A stretch of DNA of 64,000 bases from Escherichia ruysiae (GCF_902498915.1 NZ_CABVLQ010000001.1), one strand, 5' to 3'. Counted from the stretch's first letter, positions 18,903 to 28,876 are shown. Program-made: numbers and translations. The notes: a model not told the origin generated them from the letters alone.

Positions 18903-19886
18903 TTATGGGATCAGTAAGCTGGAACCCTGCGTCGCCCGGCTTTCCAGAATCTCATGCGCACGCCGCGCATCCTTCAGCGGATATTTCTGTTGCTCTGCGA
19001 CATCGACCTTAATCACGCCGCTGGCGATCAAAGAAAACAGTTCATTACTGGCTTCGGTTAACTCATCCCGCGTGGTGATATAGCCTTGCAGGGAAGGGCG
19101 TGTCACATACAGCGAGCCTTTCTGATTGAGAATGCCTAAGTTCACACCCGTCACCGCGCCTGATGAGTTACCAAAACTGACCATTAAACCGCGACGTTGC
19201 AGACAATCCAGCGACCGTTCCCAGGTATCTTTGCCTACGGAATCGTACACCACGCGCACTTTCTTGCCGTCGGTGATCTCTTTTAATCGCTCGACCAGAT
19301 TTTCGTCGCGATAGTTAATTACCTGCCATGCACCCGCTTTTAATGCACTTTGCGCTTTTTGCGCGCTACCCACAGTGCCAATAAGTTTTGCTCCTAAGGC
19401 TTTTGCCCACTGGCAGGCAATTAAGCCCACGCCGCCAGCAGCCGCATGGAACAGGAACTGTTCGTCAGGTTTGATTTCATACGTTTTGCGCAGCAGATAA
19501 TAAACCGTTAAGCCTTTCAGGAACGACGCGGCAGCTTGCTCAAAAGAGATCGCCGCTGGCAGAATTGCCGCTTTATCGGCATTGACGTTATGCACAGAAC
19601 TGTAAGCCCCTAACGTTGACTGCGCATAAACCACACGATCGCCCGCTTTAATATGTTTCACGCCGCTGCCGACTTTGCTCACAATGCCAGCCGCTTCGGT
19701 GCCTAATCCGCTGGGTAGCGATGGCGGTGGATAAAGGCCGCTGCGGATATAAGTGTCGATGAAATTGATGCCAATGGCTTTATTTTCGACCTGGATTTCA
19801 TTCTCTGCCGGATCGGCAGGAGTAAATTCCACGGTTTGAAGTACTTCCGGGCCACCGTGCTTGTGAAATTCAATTCGTGTTGCCAT
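18903..19886 (-). CDS. qorA: QorA, NADPH-dependent quinone oxidoreductase
   Basis: QorA (327 residues) is a zinc-independent medium-chain dehydrogenase/reductase that reduces quinones with NADPH. The nucleotide-binding glycine motif is HAAAGGVGLIACQWAKALGA (about 147-166). The N-terminal catalytic half starts MATRIEFHKHGGPEVL, the standard start; the longer frame upstream runs toward dnaB and has no support. It is divergent from dnaB, with only 82 bases between the two starts. Confidence 0.97.
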   Translation of the reverse strand: MATRIEFHKHGGPEVLQTVEFTPADPAENEIQVENKAIGINFIDTYIRSGLYPPPSLPSGLGTEAAGIVSKVGSGVKHIKAGDRVVYAQSTLGAYSSVHNVNADKAAILPAAISFEQAAASFLKGLTVYYLLRKTYEIKPDEQFLFHAAAGGVGLIACQWAKALGAKLIGTVGSAQKAQSALKAGAWQVINYRDENLVERLKEITDGKKVRVVYDSVGKDTWERSLDCLQRRGLMVSFGNSSGAVTGVNLGILNQKGSLYVTRPSLQGYITTRDELTEASNELFSLIASGVIKVDVAEQQKYPLKDARRAHEILESRATQGSSLLIP

Positions 19887-19968
19887 GTGTCCTCCAGAAC
19901 GTATCGTCAGGGTCTGCTTCATATGGTAAAGTTTCGACCCATTCTTTATCTCGGTAACTCCATTCACT

Positions 19969-21384
19969 ATGGCAGGAAATAAACCCTTCAACAAACAGCA
20001 GGCTGAACCCCGCGATCGCGATCCACAAGTTGCCGGGCTGAAAGTGCCTCCGCACTCGATCGAAGCGGAGCAGTCGGTGTTGGGCGGTTTAATGCTGGAT
20101 AACGAACGCTGGGACGATGTGGCCGAGCGAGTGGTGGCAGATGATTTCTACACCCGTCCGCACCGTCATATCTTTACCGAAATGGCGCGTTTGCAGGAAA
20201 GCGGTAGCCCAATTGACCTGATCACCCTTGCCGAATCACTGGAGCGCCAGGGGCAACTTGACAGCGTTGGTGGTTTTGCTTATTTGGCGGAACTGTCAAA
20301 AAATACGCCAAGTGCAGCGAACATCAGTGCCTATGCCGACATCGTGCGCGAACGTGCCGTTGTCCGTGAGATGATCTCAGTTGCGAATGAGATTGCCGAA
20401 GCCGGTTTTGATCCGCAAGGGCGCACCAGTGAAGACTTGCTCGACCTTGCTGAATCTCGCGTCTTTAAAATTGCCGAAAGTCGTGCCAATAAAGACGAAG
20501 GGCCGAAGAATATCGCCGATGTGCTCGACGCCACGGTGGCGCGTATTGAGCAACTGTTCCAGCAACCGCACGATGGTGTAACCGGTGTTAATACCGGCTA
20601 TGACGATCTCAACAAAAAAACCGCTGGCTTGCAGCCGTCGGATTTGATCATCGTCGCCGCGCGTCCGTCGATGGGTAAAACGACATTTGCGATGAACCTC
20701 GTCGAAAACGCGGCGATGTTGCAGGATAAACCAGTGCTTATCTTCTCGCTGGAGATGCCATCGGAACAGATTATGATGCGTTCTCTGGCGTCGTTGTCGC
20801 GCGTTGACCAGACCAAAATTCGTACCGGGCAACTGGATGATGAAGACTGGGCGCGTATTTCCGGCACGATGGGCATTTTGCTGGAAAAACGAAATATCTA
20901 CATTGATGACTCCTCCGGCCTGACGCCAACGGAAGTGCGCTCCCGCGCGCGCCGTATTGCCCGTGAACACGGCGGCATCGGACTCATCATGATCGACTAC
21001 CTGCAATTGATGCGCGTACCGGCGCTTTCAGACAACCGTACGCTGGAAATTGCAGAAATCTCCCGCTCGCTAAAAGCCCTGGCGAAAGAACTGAATGTGC
21101 CGGTGGTGGCGCTGTCTCAGTTGAACCGTTCTCTGGAACAACGTGCTGACAAACGCCCGGTCAACTCCGACCTGCGTGAATCCGGTTCCATCGAGCAGGA
21201 TGCGGACCTGATCATGTTTATCTATCGTGATGAGGTTTATCACGAAAACAGTGACTTAAAAGGCATCGCGGAAATTATTATCGGTAAACAACGTAACGGC
21301 CCAATCGGGACGGTACGCCTGACCTTTAACGGTCAATGGTCGCGTTTCGACAACTACGCGGGGCCACAGTACGACGACGAATAA
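19969..21384 (+). CDS. dnaB: DnaB, replicative DNA helicase
   Basis: DnaB (471 residues) is the ring-shaped 5'-3' helicase that unwinds DNA at the fork and recruits primase DnaG. The N-terminal domain (about 24-130) is joined by a linker helix to the RecA-like domain with Walker A ARPSMGKTTFA (about 229-239), Walker B LIMIDYLQLM (about 340) and the arginine-rich end of the motor. It matches K-12 at almost every residue. It is divergent from qorA and followed 52 bases later by alr. Confidence 0.99.
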   Translation: MAGNKPFNKQQAEPRDRDPQVAGLKVPPHSIEAEQSVLGGLMLDNERWDDVAERVVADDFYTRPHRHIFTEMARLQESGSPIDLITLAESLERQGQLDSVGGFAYLAELSKNTPSAANISAYADIVRERAVVREMISVANEIAEAGFDPQGRTSEDLLDLAESRVFKIAESRANKDEGPKNIADVLDATVARIEQLFQQPHDGVTGVNTGYDDLNKKTAGLQPSDLIIVAARPSMGKTTFAMNLVENAAMLQDKPVLIFSLEMPSEQIMMRSLASLSRVDQTKIRTGQLDDEDWARISGTMGILLEKRNIYIDDSSGLTPTEVRSRARRIAREHGGIGLIMIDYLQLMRVPALSDNRTLEIAEISRSLKALAKELNVPVVALSQLNRSLEQRADKRPVNSDLRESGSIEQDADLIMFIYRDEVYHENSDLKGIAEIIIGKQRNGPIGTVRLTFNGQWSRFDNYAGPQYDDE

Positions 21385-21436
21385 TAATTATTTTATGAAT
21401 TAGGTAATTAAAGCAAACACTTATCAAGGAACACAA

Positions 21437-22516
21437 ATGCAAGCGGCAACTGTTGTGATTAACCGCCGCGCTCTGCGACACAACCTGCAACGTCTGCGTG
21501 AACTGGCACCTGCCAGTAAACTGGTTGCGGTGGTGAAAGCGAACGCCTACGGTCACGGTCTGATTGAGACCGCGCGAACGCTCCCCGATGCCGACGCCTT
21601 TGGCGTTGCCCGTCTCGAAGAAGCCCTGCGGCTTAGGGCGGGGGGCATCACGCAACCTATTTTGTTACTGGAAGGCTTTTTTGAAGCAGACGATCTGCCG
21701 ACGATCTCCGCTGAACATCTGCATACTGCCGTGCATAACGAAGAACAGCTTGCTGCGCTGGAAGAGGCCAATCTGGAGGAGCCAGTTACCGTCTGGATGA
21801 AACTCGACACCGGTATGCACCGGCTGGGCGTGTTACCGGAACAAGCTGAAGCGTTTTATCAACGACTTACGCAATGTAAAAACGTCCGTCAGCCGGTGAA
21901 TATTGTCAGCCACTTTGCTCGTGCTGATGAGCCAAAATGCGGCGCGACTGAGAAACAACTCGATATCTTCAATACCTTTTGCGAAGGCAGACCCGGCAAG
22001 CGTTCAATCGCCGCATCGGGCGGAATTTTGTTATGGCCGCAGTCGCATTTTGATTGGGTGCGCCCGGGCATCATTCTTTATGGCGTGTCACCGCTGGAAG
22101 ATGGTTCCACCGGTGCCGATTTCGGTTGCCAGCCAGTGATGTCACTGACCTCCAGCCTGATTGCCGTGCGTGAGCATAAAGCAGGTGAACCGGTAGGCTA
22201 TGGCGGCACCTGGATTAGCGAGCGCGATACCCGCCTTGGCGTGGTGGCGATGGGCTATGGCGATGGCTACCCGCGCGCCGCGCCGTCCGGTACACCAGTG
22301 CTGGTGAACGGCCGCGAAGTGCCGATTGTGGGGCGAGTCGCGATGGATATGATCTGCGTAGATTTAGGCCCGCAGGCGCAGGATAAAGCCGGGGATCAGG
22401 TCATTTTATGGGGCGAAGGTCTGCCCGTAGAGCGTATCGCAGAAATGACGAAAGTGAGTGCTTACGAACTTATCACGCGCCTGACATCAAGGGTCGCGAT
22501 GAAATACGTGGATTAA
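21437..22516 (+). CDS. alr: Alr, alanine racemase
   Basis: Alr (359 residues) makes D-alanine for peptidoglycan using pyridoxal phosphate. The PLP lysine is in VAVVKANAYGHG (about 34) and the second catalytic base, Tyr, is in GEPVGYGGTW (about 255). The C-terminal beta domain ends SRVAMKYVD. It is the constitutive biosynthetic enzyme, as opposed to catabolic DadX. A ribosome site AAGGA precedes the ATG. A single REP copy lies after it. Confidence 0.98.
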   Translation: MQAATVVINRRALRHNLQRLRELAPASKLVAVVKANAYGHGLIETARTLPDADAFGVARLEEALRLRAGGITQPILLLEGFFEADDLPTISAEHLHTAVHNEEQLAALEEANLEEPVTVWMKLDTGMHRLGVLPEQAEAFYQRLTQCKNVRQPVNIVSHFARADEPKCGATEKQLDIFNTFCEGRPGKRSIAASGGILLWPQSHFDWVRPGIILYGVSPLEDGSTGADFGCQPVMSLTSSLIAVREHKAGEPVGYGGTWISERDTRLGVVAMGYGDGYPRAAPSGTPVLVNGREVPIVGRVAMDMICVDLGPQAQDKAGDQVILWGEGLPVERIAEMTKVSAYELITRLTSRVAMKYVD

Positions 22517-22540
22517 TCGTTCTGCAATAGTTGATTGTCT

Positions 22541-22580
22541 GTGCCGGATGCGGTGTGAAAGCCTTATCCGGCCTGCAAAT
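22541..22580. repeat. Single REP element between alr and tyrB
   Basis: GTGCCGGATGCGG and GCCTTATCCGGCCTGC form one REP palindrome. The rest of the 240-base gap to tyrB is AT-rich and should hold the tyrB promoter and TyrR sites, which I could not place with confidence. Confidence 0.8.
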
Positions 22581-22758
22581 TTATGTAAATTCAATAAATT
22601 GATACACTCTTGTCGTTCGTACCTCTGAAGGTTTTGCGTTTTTTATCAGCTTCGCTGCGTTATTAATTGCTGCTCATTGCTAAACATCCTCTCGATCTTC
22701 CCCATCTTCCGGTTTATTGTGTTTTAACCACCTGCCCGTAAACCTGGAGAACCATCGC

Positions 22759-23952
22759 GTGTTTCAAAAAGTTGACGCCTACGCTGGCGACCCGATTCTT
22801 TCGCTTATGGAGCGTTTTAAAGAAGACCCTCGCAGCGACAAAGTGAATTTGAGTATCGGTCTGTACTACAACGAAGACGGGATTATTCCACAATTAAAAG
22901 CCGTCGAAGAAGCGGAAGCGCGCCTGAATGCGCAGCCTCATGGCGCTTCACTTTATCTACCGATGGAAGGGCTTAACAGCTATCGCCATGCTATTGCGCC
23001 ACTGCTGTTTGGCGCTAATCATCCGGTGTTACAACAACAGCGCGTGGCGACTATTCAAACGCTTGGCGGTTCAGGGGCATTGAAAGTGGGGGCTGACTTC
23101 CTGAAACGCTACTTCCCGGAATCAGGTGTGTGGGTCAGCGATCCCACCTGGGAAAATCACGTAGCAATATTTGCCGGGGCTGGATTCGAAGTGAGCACTT
23201 ACCCCTGGTATGATGAAGTGACCAACGGTGTGCGTTTTGACGATCTGTTGGCGACGCTAAAAACATTGCCTGCCCGCAGTATTGTGCTGCTGCATCCGTG
23301 CTGTCATAACCCAACGGGCGCCGATCTCACCAACGACCAATGGGACGCAGTCATTGAAATTCTCAAAGCACGCGAGCTTATCCCATTTCTCGATATCGCT
23401 TATCAAGGATTTGGTGCCGGTATGGAAGAGGATGCCTACGCCATTCGCGCCATTGCCAGCGCCGGATTACCTGCTCTGGTAAGCAATTCATTCTCGAAAA
23501 TTTTCTCCCTGTACGGCGAACGTGTCGGCGGTCTTTCGGTGGTGTGTGAAGATGCCGAAGCCGCAGGCCGTGTGCTGGGGCAACTGAAAGCTACTGTGCG
23601 CCGTATTTACTCCAGCCCGCCGAATTTTGGTGCACAGGTAGTGGCAACGGTGCTGAATGATGAGGCGTTGAAAGCCAGTTGGTTGGCAGAAGTAGAAGAA
23701 ATGCGAACCCGTATTCTGGCAATGCGTCAGCAACTGGTGCGGGTGTTGAGCACTGAGATGCCGGAGCGCAATTTTGATTACCTGCTTAAGCAACGCGGCA
23801 TGTTCAGCTATACCGGTTTAAGCGCCGCTCAGGTCGATCGCCTGCGCGAGGAATTTGGCGTTTACCTGATCGCCAGCGGTCGTATGTGTGTTGCCGGGCT
23901 TAACTCTGCGAACGTGCAGCGCGTTGCAAAGGCGTTTGCTGCAGTGATGTAA
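22759..23952 (+). CDS. tyrB: TyrB, aromatic amino acid aminotransferase
   Basis: TyrB (397 residues) performs the last transamination in tyrosine and phenylalanine synthesis and also acts on aspartate and leucine. The PLP lysine lies in SNSFSKIFSLYGERVGG (about 247), and the substrate-carboxylate Arg near the C-terminus is in ASGRMCVAGLN. The start is a GTG at 22759 (giving MFQKVDAYAGDP), with CTGGAG upstream; the longer frame has no homology. The protein has about a dozen changes from K-12, such as RIYSSPPN for RNYSSPPN. Confidence 0.97.
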   Translation: MFQKVDAYAGDPILSLMERFKEDPRSDKVNLSIGLYYNEDGIIPQLKAVEEAEARLNAQPHGASLYLPMEGLNSYRHAIAPLLFGANHPVLQQQRVATIQTLGGSGALKVGADFLKRYFPESGVWVSDPTWENHVAIFAGAGFEVSTYPWYDEVTNGVRFDDLLATLKTLPARSIVLLHPCCHNPTGADLTNDQWDAVIEILKARELIPFLDIAYQGFGAGMEEDAYAIRAIASAGLPALVSNSFSKIFSLYGERVGGLSVVCEDAEAAGRVLGQLKATVRRIYSSPPNFGAQVVATVLNDEALKASWLAEVEEMRTRILAMRQQLVRVLSTEMPERNFDYLLKQRGMFSYTGLSAAQVDRLREEFGVYLIASGRMCVAGLNSANVQRVAKAFAAVM

Positions 23953-24287
23953 GGTTAACCAGCAGGCGGTTGAAAAGCCGCCTGCTCTACTATAAATAAG
24001 GGGGGCTATGTATTATCCAGGTAAATAGTACGAAGGAGATGAAGACTTATTTCTTATAAACGTGAATAAAATAGGCGTTTCATTTCCGAACATTTTTATA
24101 CTATGGAAATATATTAAGTTATTAAATAGTTACAAACACGGACTGGTCTCATGTGATCCTTCTCCCTTTCTTCACAAAAGCCGCAGATAATCCTTCCTTT
24201 CCCTCGCTGCTGGCGTTATGGTCAGATGGCTTTTCCAACACACTTCATAATAAAAAGTTTCAACTTACTGACTATTTAGGGAAAAAT
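23953..24287. other. Gene-free gap between tyrB and aphA
   Basis: The first 50 bases hold an inverted repeat (AGGCGGTTGAAAAGCCGCCT) that probably ends tyrB. The rest is AT-rich and should contain the aphA promoter. I see no convincing gene. The small K-12 prediction yjbS maps here, but no coding frame with a good start stands out. Confidence 0.5.
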
Positions 24288-25001
24288 ATGCGCAAGATCA
24301 CACAGGCATTGAGTGCCGTTTGCTTATTGTTCGCTCTAAACAGTTCTGCTGTTGCGTTAGCCTCTTCACCTTCACCGCTTAATCCCGGCACTAACGTTGC
24401 CAGACTCGCTGAACAGGCACCTGTCCATTGGGTATCGGTCGCACAAATTGAAAATAGCCTTGCCGGGCGCCCACCGATGGCGGTTGGGTTTGATATCGAT
24501 GATACCGTTTTGTTTTCCAGCCCCGGATTCTGGCGCGGCAAGAAAATATTCTCGCCAGAAAGCGAAGATTATCTAAAAAACCCAGCATTCTGGGAAAAGA
24601 TGAACAATGGTTGGGATGAATTCAGCATTCCAAAAGAGGTCGCACGTCAGCTAATTGATATACATGTCCGCCGTGGCGATACCATCTTTTTTGTGACTGG
24701 TCGTAGCCCAACGAAAACAGAAACGGTTTCGAAAACATTAGCCGACGATTTCCACATTCCGGCAAGCAGTATGAATCCGGTAATCTTTGCGGGTGATAAA
24801 CCAGGACAAAACACGAAAACGCAGTGGTTGCAGGATAAAAATATCCGAATGTTTTATGGTGATTCCGATAATGATATGACTGCCGCGCGTGATGTCGGCA
24901 TTCGTGGTATCCGTATTCTGCGTGCCTCCAACTCTACCTACAAACCCTTGCCACAAGCGGGTGCTTTTGGCGAAGAGGTGATCGTTAATTCAGAATACTG
25001 A
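24288..25001 (+). CDS. aphA: AphA, class B acid phosphatase
   Basis: AphA (237 residues, 25-residue signal ending in ALA) is a periplasmic non-specific acid phosphatase and phosphotransferase, active as a tetramer with magnesium. It belongs to the HAD superfamily: the nucleophile motif is FDIDDTVLF (about 69), the second motif VTGRSPTKT and the third FYGDSDNDM. It scavenges nucleosides from nucleotides. The start at MRKITQALSAV is the family start; the open frame upstream of it is non-coding. Confidence 0.97.
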   Translation: MRKITQALSAVCLLFALNSSAVALASSPSPLNPGTNVARLAEQAPVHWVSVAQIENSLAGRPPMAVGFDIDDTVLFSSPGFWRGKKIFSPESEDYLKNPAFWEKMNNGWDEFSIPKEVARQLIDIHVRRGDTIFFVTGRSPTKTETVSKTLADDFHIPASSMNPVIFAGDKPGQNTKTQWLQDKNIRMFYGDSDNDMTAARDVGIRGIRILRASNSTYKPLPQAGAFGEEVIVNSEY

Positions 25002-25111
25002 TAGTGCGGGAGAGTGTGTCACTCTCCCGAATGCTGTTTTTTTAATCACACCTTTATCCTTTCGCTGTCTTGCTGCAAACTGATTAAGAGAGTTTTATCA
25101 AGGAGCAGCAC

Positions 25112-25528
25112 ATGTGGTATCAAAAGACGCTCACGCTTAGCGCCAAATCTCGCGGGTTTCATCTGGTAACGGATGAAATTCTGAATCAACTGGCAGATAT
25201 GCCGCGTGTTAATGTCGGTTTACTGCACCTGTTGCTGCAACACACTTCCGCCTCTCTGACACTTAATGAGAATTGCGACCCCACGGTACGCCAGGACATG
25301 GAGCGTTTTTTCCTCCGCACTGTTCCCGATAACGGAAACTATGAGCATGATTATGAAGGGGCAGATGATATGCCTTCTCATATCAAATCCTCAATGCTGG
25401 GAGTATCGCTTGTTTTGCCAGTGCATAAAGGACGTATTCAGACCGGCACCTGGCAGGGTATCTGGCTGGGGGAACATCGTGTCCACGGCGGATCGCGTCG
25501 CATCATCGCGACACTACAAGGGGAGTAA
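25112..25528 (+). CDS. yjbQ: YjbQ, UPF0047 family protein
   Basis: This 138-residue protein belongs to the UPF0047/YjbQ family, a compact beta fold that forms trimers with a metal-binding His cluster. The family signature HTSASLTLNENCDPTVRQDM is at about 46-65, and HRVHGGSRRI is near the end. The E. coli protein has been reported to have weak thiamine-phosphate synthase activity, but its natural role is not settled. It has GGAGCAGC before the ATG and is followed three bases later by yjbR, so the two are one operon. Confidence 0.95.
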   Translation: MWYQKTLTLSAKSRGFHLVTDEILNQLADMPRVNVGLLHLLLQHTSASLTLNENCDPTVRQDMERFFLRTVPDNGNYEHDYEGADDMPSHIKSSMLGVSLVLPVHKGRIQTGTWQGIWLGEHRVHGGSRRIIATLQGE

Positions 25529-25531
25529 AAA

Positions 25532-25888
25532 ATGACCATATCGGAGTTGCTACAATATTGCATGGCAAAACCTGGCGCTGAACAGAGCGTTCACAGCGAC
25601 TGGAAAGCGACGCAAATCAAAGTGGAAGATGTGCTGTTTGCGATGGTGAAAGAAGTGGAAAATCGCCCGGCGGTTTCGCTGAAAACCAGCCCGGAACTGG
25701 CGGATCTTCTGCGTCAGCAGCACAGCGATGTACGTCCCAGCCGACATCTGAATAAAGCGCACTGGAGTACCGTATATCTCGACGGATCGTTGCCGGATTC
25801 GCAAATCTATTATCTGGTCGATGCGTCGTATCAGCAGGCGGTGAATTTGCTGCCGGAAGAAAAACGCAAATTGCTGGTACAACTCTGA
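25532..25888 (+). CDS. yjbR: YjbR, MmcQ/YjbR family protein
   Basis: This 118-residue protein is the type member of the MmcQ/YjbR family, with the double-wing DNA-binding-like fold seen in the solved E. coli structure. Visible family blocks are the start MTISELLQYCMAKPGAEQ and the segment RHLNKAHWSTVYLDG. The function is unknown. It is translated right after yjbQ (GGGGAG overlaps the end of yjbQ). Confidence 0.95.
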   Translation: MTISELLQYCMAKPGAEQSVHSDWKATQIKVEDVLFAMVKEVENRPAVSLKTSPELADLLRQQHSDVRPSRHLNKAHWSTVYLDGSLPDSQIYYLVDASYQQAVNLLPEEKRKLLVQL

Positions 25889-25902
25889 AAGGAAAAGACC
25901 GT

Positions 25903-26047
25903 TCAGAAAGCGGCCTGATATTGCTGAAAAACTGGCTTAAAAGTCAAAAGCGGCACGGTTTTCCCCCTCGCCCCGGAGGGGCGAGGGGACTGTCCGAGCA
26001 CATTTTTAGACTTTGTCATCAGTCTGAGGCCGCTCAGAAAGCGGCCT
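25903..26047. repeat. 14-bp direct repeats around a GC-rich palindrome between yjbR and uvrA
   Basis: TCAGAAAGCGGCCT occurs at 25903-25916 and again at 26034-26047, 131 bases apart. Between them is a perfect 11-base stem, CCCCTCGCCCC with GGGGCGAGGGG, around a GGA loop (25964-25988). The second repeat forms a GGCCGCT..AGCGGCC hairpin next to TTT, a terminator for yjbQR. The layout looks like a small palindromic insertion that duplicated part of a terminator. Confidence 0.7.
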
Positions 26048-26053
26048 TTGTGA

Positions 26054-28876
26054 TTACAGCATTGGTTTGAGGAAGCGCGCTGTATGCGAAGCTTCGCACT
26101 CCGCGACGGTTTCTGGCGTACCGGAGACGAGGATCTCGCCGCCGCCGCTGCCGCCTTCCGGGCCAAGATCGACAATCCAGTCGGCGGTTTTAATCACGTC
26201 CAGATTGTGCTCAATCACCACAATGGTGTTGCCCTGATCGCGCAGTTTATGCAGTACGTCGAGCAGTTGCTGAATATCGGCAAAGTGCAGACCGGTGGTC
26301 GGCTCATCGAGAATATACAGCGTCTGCCCGGTGCCGCGTTTTGATAGCTCACGCGCCAGCTTCACGCGCTGGGCTTCACCACCGGAAAGCGTGGTGGCGG
26401 ACTGCCCGAGGCGGATGTACGTCAGGCCAACGTCCATCAACGTTTGCAGCTTACGCGCCAGCGCCGGTACGGCATCAAAGAACTCTCGCGCCTCTTCGAT
26501 GGTCATATCCAGCACTTCGTGGATGGTTTTGCCTTTGTACTTTATCTCCAGCGTTTCGCGGTTATAGCGTTTACCTTTGCACTGGTCGCACGGTACGTAA
26601 ATATCCGGCAGGAAGTGCATTTCAACTTTGATCACGCCATCGCCCTGACAGGCTTCGCAGCGTCCGCCACGGACGTTAAAGCTGAACCGTCCTGGCGTAT
26701 AACCGCGCGCGCGGGATTCCGGTACGCCCGCAAACAATTCGCGCACAGGCGTAAACACGCCGGTATAGGTTGCCGGGTTGGAACGCGGAGTACGACCAAT
26801 TGGGCTTTGGTCGATATCGATGACTTTATCGAAATGCTCCAGCCCCTGAATATCACGGTAGGGTGCCGGTTCGGCGATAGTCGCGCCGTTCAACTGGCGT
26901 TGGGCAATCGGGAACAGGGTATCGTTAATCAGCGTCGATTTACCGGAACCTGAAACCCCTGTAATGCAGGTAAACAGGCCTACTGGCAACGTTAGCGTCA
27001 CATCTTTCAGGTTGTTGCCGCGTGCGCCTGTCAGTTTCAGCACTTTTTCCGGATTCGCAGGGACGCGTTTCTTCGGCACTTCAATCTTGCGTTTACCGCT
27101 CATGTACTGCCCGGTCAACGACTCTGGCACTGCCATAATCGCTTCCAGCGATCCTTCCGCGACCACTTCACCACCGTGAACACCTGCGCCTGGACCGATG
27201 TCGATAACGTGGTCAGCCGCGCGAATCGCGTCTTCATCGTGTTCCACCACAATCACGGTATTACCAAGATCGCGCAGATGGATAAGCGTACCCAGCAAAC
27301 GTTCGTTATCGCGCTGGTGCAGGCCGATAGACGGCTCATCCAGCACATACATAACGCCAACCAGCCCTGCGCCAATCTGGCTCGCCAGACGGATACGCTG
27401 GGCTTCGCCGCCGGAAAGTGTCTCTGCCGAGCGGGAAAGTGTCAGGTAATTCAGCCCAACGTTAACGAGGAATTTCAGCCGGTCACCAATCTCTTTGAGG
27501 ATTTTTTCCGCAATCTTCGCGCGTTGTCCAGCGAGTTTGAGATTATTGAAAAACTCCATCGCATGACCGATGCTCATGTCAGAGATTGCAGGCAGCGGCG
27601 TATTTTCGACATAAACATGGCGCGCTTCACGGCGCAAACGCGTCCCTTCACAACTGGCGCACGGACGATTGCTGATAAACTTAGCTAACTCTTCACGTAC
27701 CGCGCTGGATTCCGTCTCTTTATAACGGCGCTCCATATTGTGCAGCACGCCTTCGAACGGATGGCGGCGGATGGAGGTATCGCCGCGATCGTTCATGTAT
27801 TTAAATTCAATATTTTCTTTGCCAGAACCGTACAGCACCACTTTATGCACGTTTGCGCTCAGACTGCCCCACGGCGCTTCGACGTCAAACTTATAGTGAT
27901 CTGCCAGTGATTTCAGCATCTGGAAATAATAGAAGTTGCGGCGATCCCAGCCACGGATCGCCCCGCCAGCCAGCGACAGTTCCGGGTTCTGGATCACGCG
28001 ATCGGGATCGAAATATTGCTGTACGCCGAGGCCGTCACAGGTCGGGCAGGCGCCCGCCGGGTTGTTAAACGAGAACAGGCGTGGTTCCAGTTCGCGCATA
28101 CTGTAGCCGCAAATCGGGCAGGCGAAGTTCGCGGAGAACAGCAGTTCTTCCGCTTTGGGATCGTCCATATCCGCAACAACCGCCGTACCGCCGGAAAGCT
28201 CCAGTGCGGTTTCAAACGATTCCGCCAGACGCTGGGTAAGATCGTCACGCACCTTGAAGCGATCGATAACCACTTCAATGGTGTGTTTCTTTTGCAGTTC
28301 CAGTTTCGGCGGATCGGAAAGATCGCAGACTTCGCCATCAATACGCGCGCGGATATAACCCTGACTCGCCAGATTCTCCAGCGTTTTAGTGTGTTCGCCT
28401 TTGCGCTCTTTGATGATTGGCGCGAGTAGCATCAGACGTTTGCCTTCCGGCTGCGAAAGCACGTTATCCACCATCTGGCTGACAGTTTGCGCCGCCAGCG
28501 GAACGTCGTGATCCGGGCAGCGCGGCTCGCCGACGCGAGCGTACAGCAGACGCAAATAGTCGTGGATTTCAGTGATGGTCCCCACTGTGGAACGCGGGTT
28601 ATGAGACGTCGATTTCTGTTCAATTGAGATGGCGGGAGAAAGCCCCTCAATATGATCGACATCCGGTTTTTCCATCAGTGACAGAAACTGCCGCGCGTAG
28701 GCGGAAAGGGATTCAACGTAACGACGCTGCCCTTCGGCATATAAGGTGTCGAAAGCGAGCGAGGATTTGCCAGAACCCGAAAGCCCGGTGACGACAATCA
28801 GTTTGTCGCGGGGGATAACGAGGTTGATATTCTTGAGATTATGGGTGCGGGCGCCCCGAACTTCGATCTTATCCAT
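26054..28876 (-). CDS. uvrA: UvrA, excision nuclease subunit A
   Basis: UvrA (940 residues) is the damage-recognition ATPase of nucleotide excision repair, working as a dimer with UvrB. Two ABC ATPase halves are visible: Walker A GLSGSGKSSL (about 31-40) and GVSGSGKSTL (about 640), with signatures LSGGEAQRIRL and LSGGEAQRVKL. Zinc modules CPICGY...CPTC (about 253-280) and CEAC...CDQC (about 740-765) are intact. It is divergent from ssb with a LexA box between. Confidence 0.99.
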   Translation of the reverse strand: MDKIEVRGARTHNLKNINLVIPRDKLIVVTGLSGSGKSSLAFDTLYAEGQRRYVESLSAYARQFLSLMEKPDVDHIEGLSPAISIEQKSTSHNPRSTVGTITEIHDYLRLLYARVGEPRCPDHDVPLAAQTVSQMVDNVLSQPEGKRLMLLAPIIKERKGEHTKTLENLASQGYIRARIDGEVCDLSDPPKLELQKKHTIEVVIDRFKVRDDLTQRLAESFETALELSGGTAVVADMDDPKAEELLFSANFACPICGYSMRELEPRLFSFNNPAGACPTCDGLGVQQYFDPDRVIQNPELSLAGGAIRGWDRRNFYYFQMLKSLADHYKFDVEAPWGSLSANVHKVVLYGSGKENIEFKYMNDRGDTSIRRHPFEGVLHNMERRYKETESSAVREELAKFISNRPCASCEGTRLRREARHVYVENTPLPAISDMSIGHAMEFFNNLKLAGQRAKIAEKILKEIGDRLKFLVNVGLNYLTLSRSAETLSGGEAQRIRLASQIGAGLVGVMYVLDEPSIGLHQRDNERLLGTLIHLRDLGNTVIVVEHDEDAIRAADHVIDIGPGAGVHGGEVVAEGSLEAIMAVPESLTGQYMSGKRKIEVPKKRVPANPEKVLKLTGARGNNLKDVTLTLPVGLFTCITGVSGSGKSTLINDTLFPIAQRQLNGATIAEPAPYRDIQGLEHFDKVIDIDQSPIGRTPRSNPATYTGVFTPVRELFAGVPESRARGYTPGRFSFNVRGGRCEACQGDGVIKVEMHFLPDIYVPCDQCKGKRYNRETLEIKYKGKTIHEVLDMTIEEAREFFDAVPALARKLQTLMDVGLTYIRLGQSATTLSGGEAQRVKLARELSKRGTGQTLYILDEPTTGLHFADIQQLLDVLHKLRDQGNTIVVIEHNLDVIKTADWIVDLGPEGGSGGGEILVSGTPETVAECEASHTARFLKPML

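Noticed and set aside
22581..22758. TyrR boxes upstream of tyrB
   Set aside because: TGTAAA occurs near 22584, but I could not find a convincing partner half at the right spacing, so I did not list a site.
24153..24287. 45-codon extension of aphA
   Set aside because: It would place a long non-homologous stretch before a clear signal peptide.
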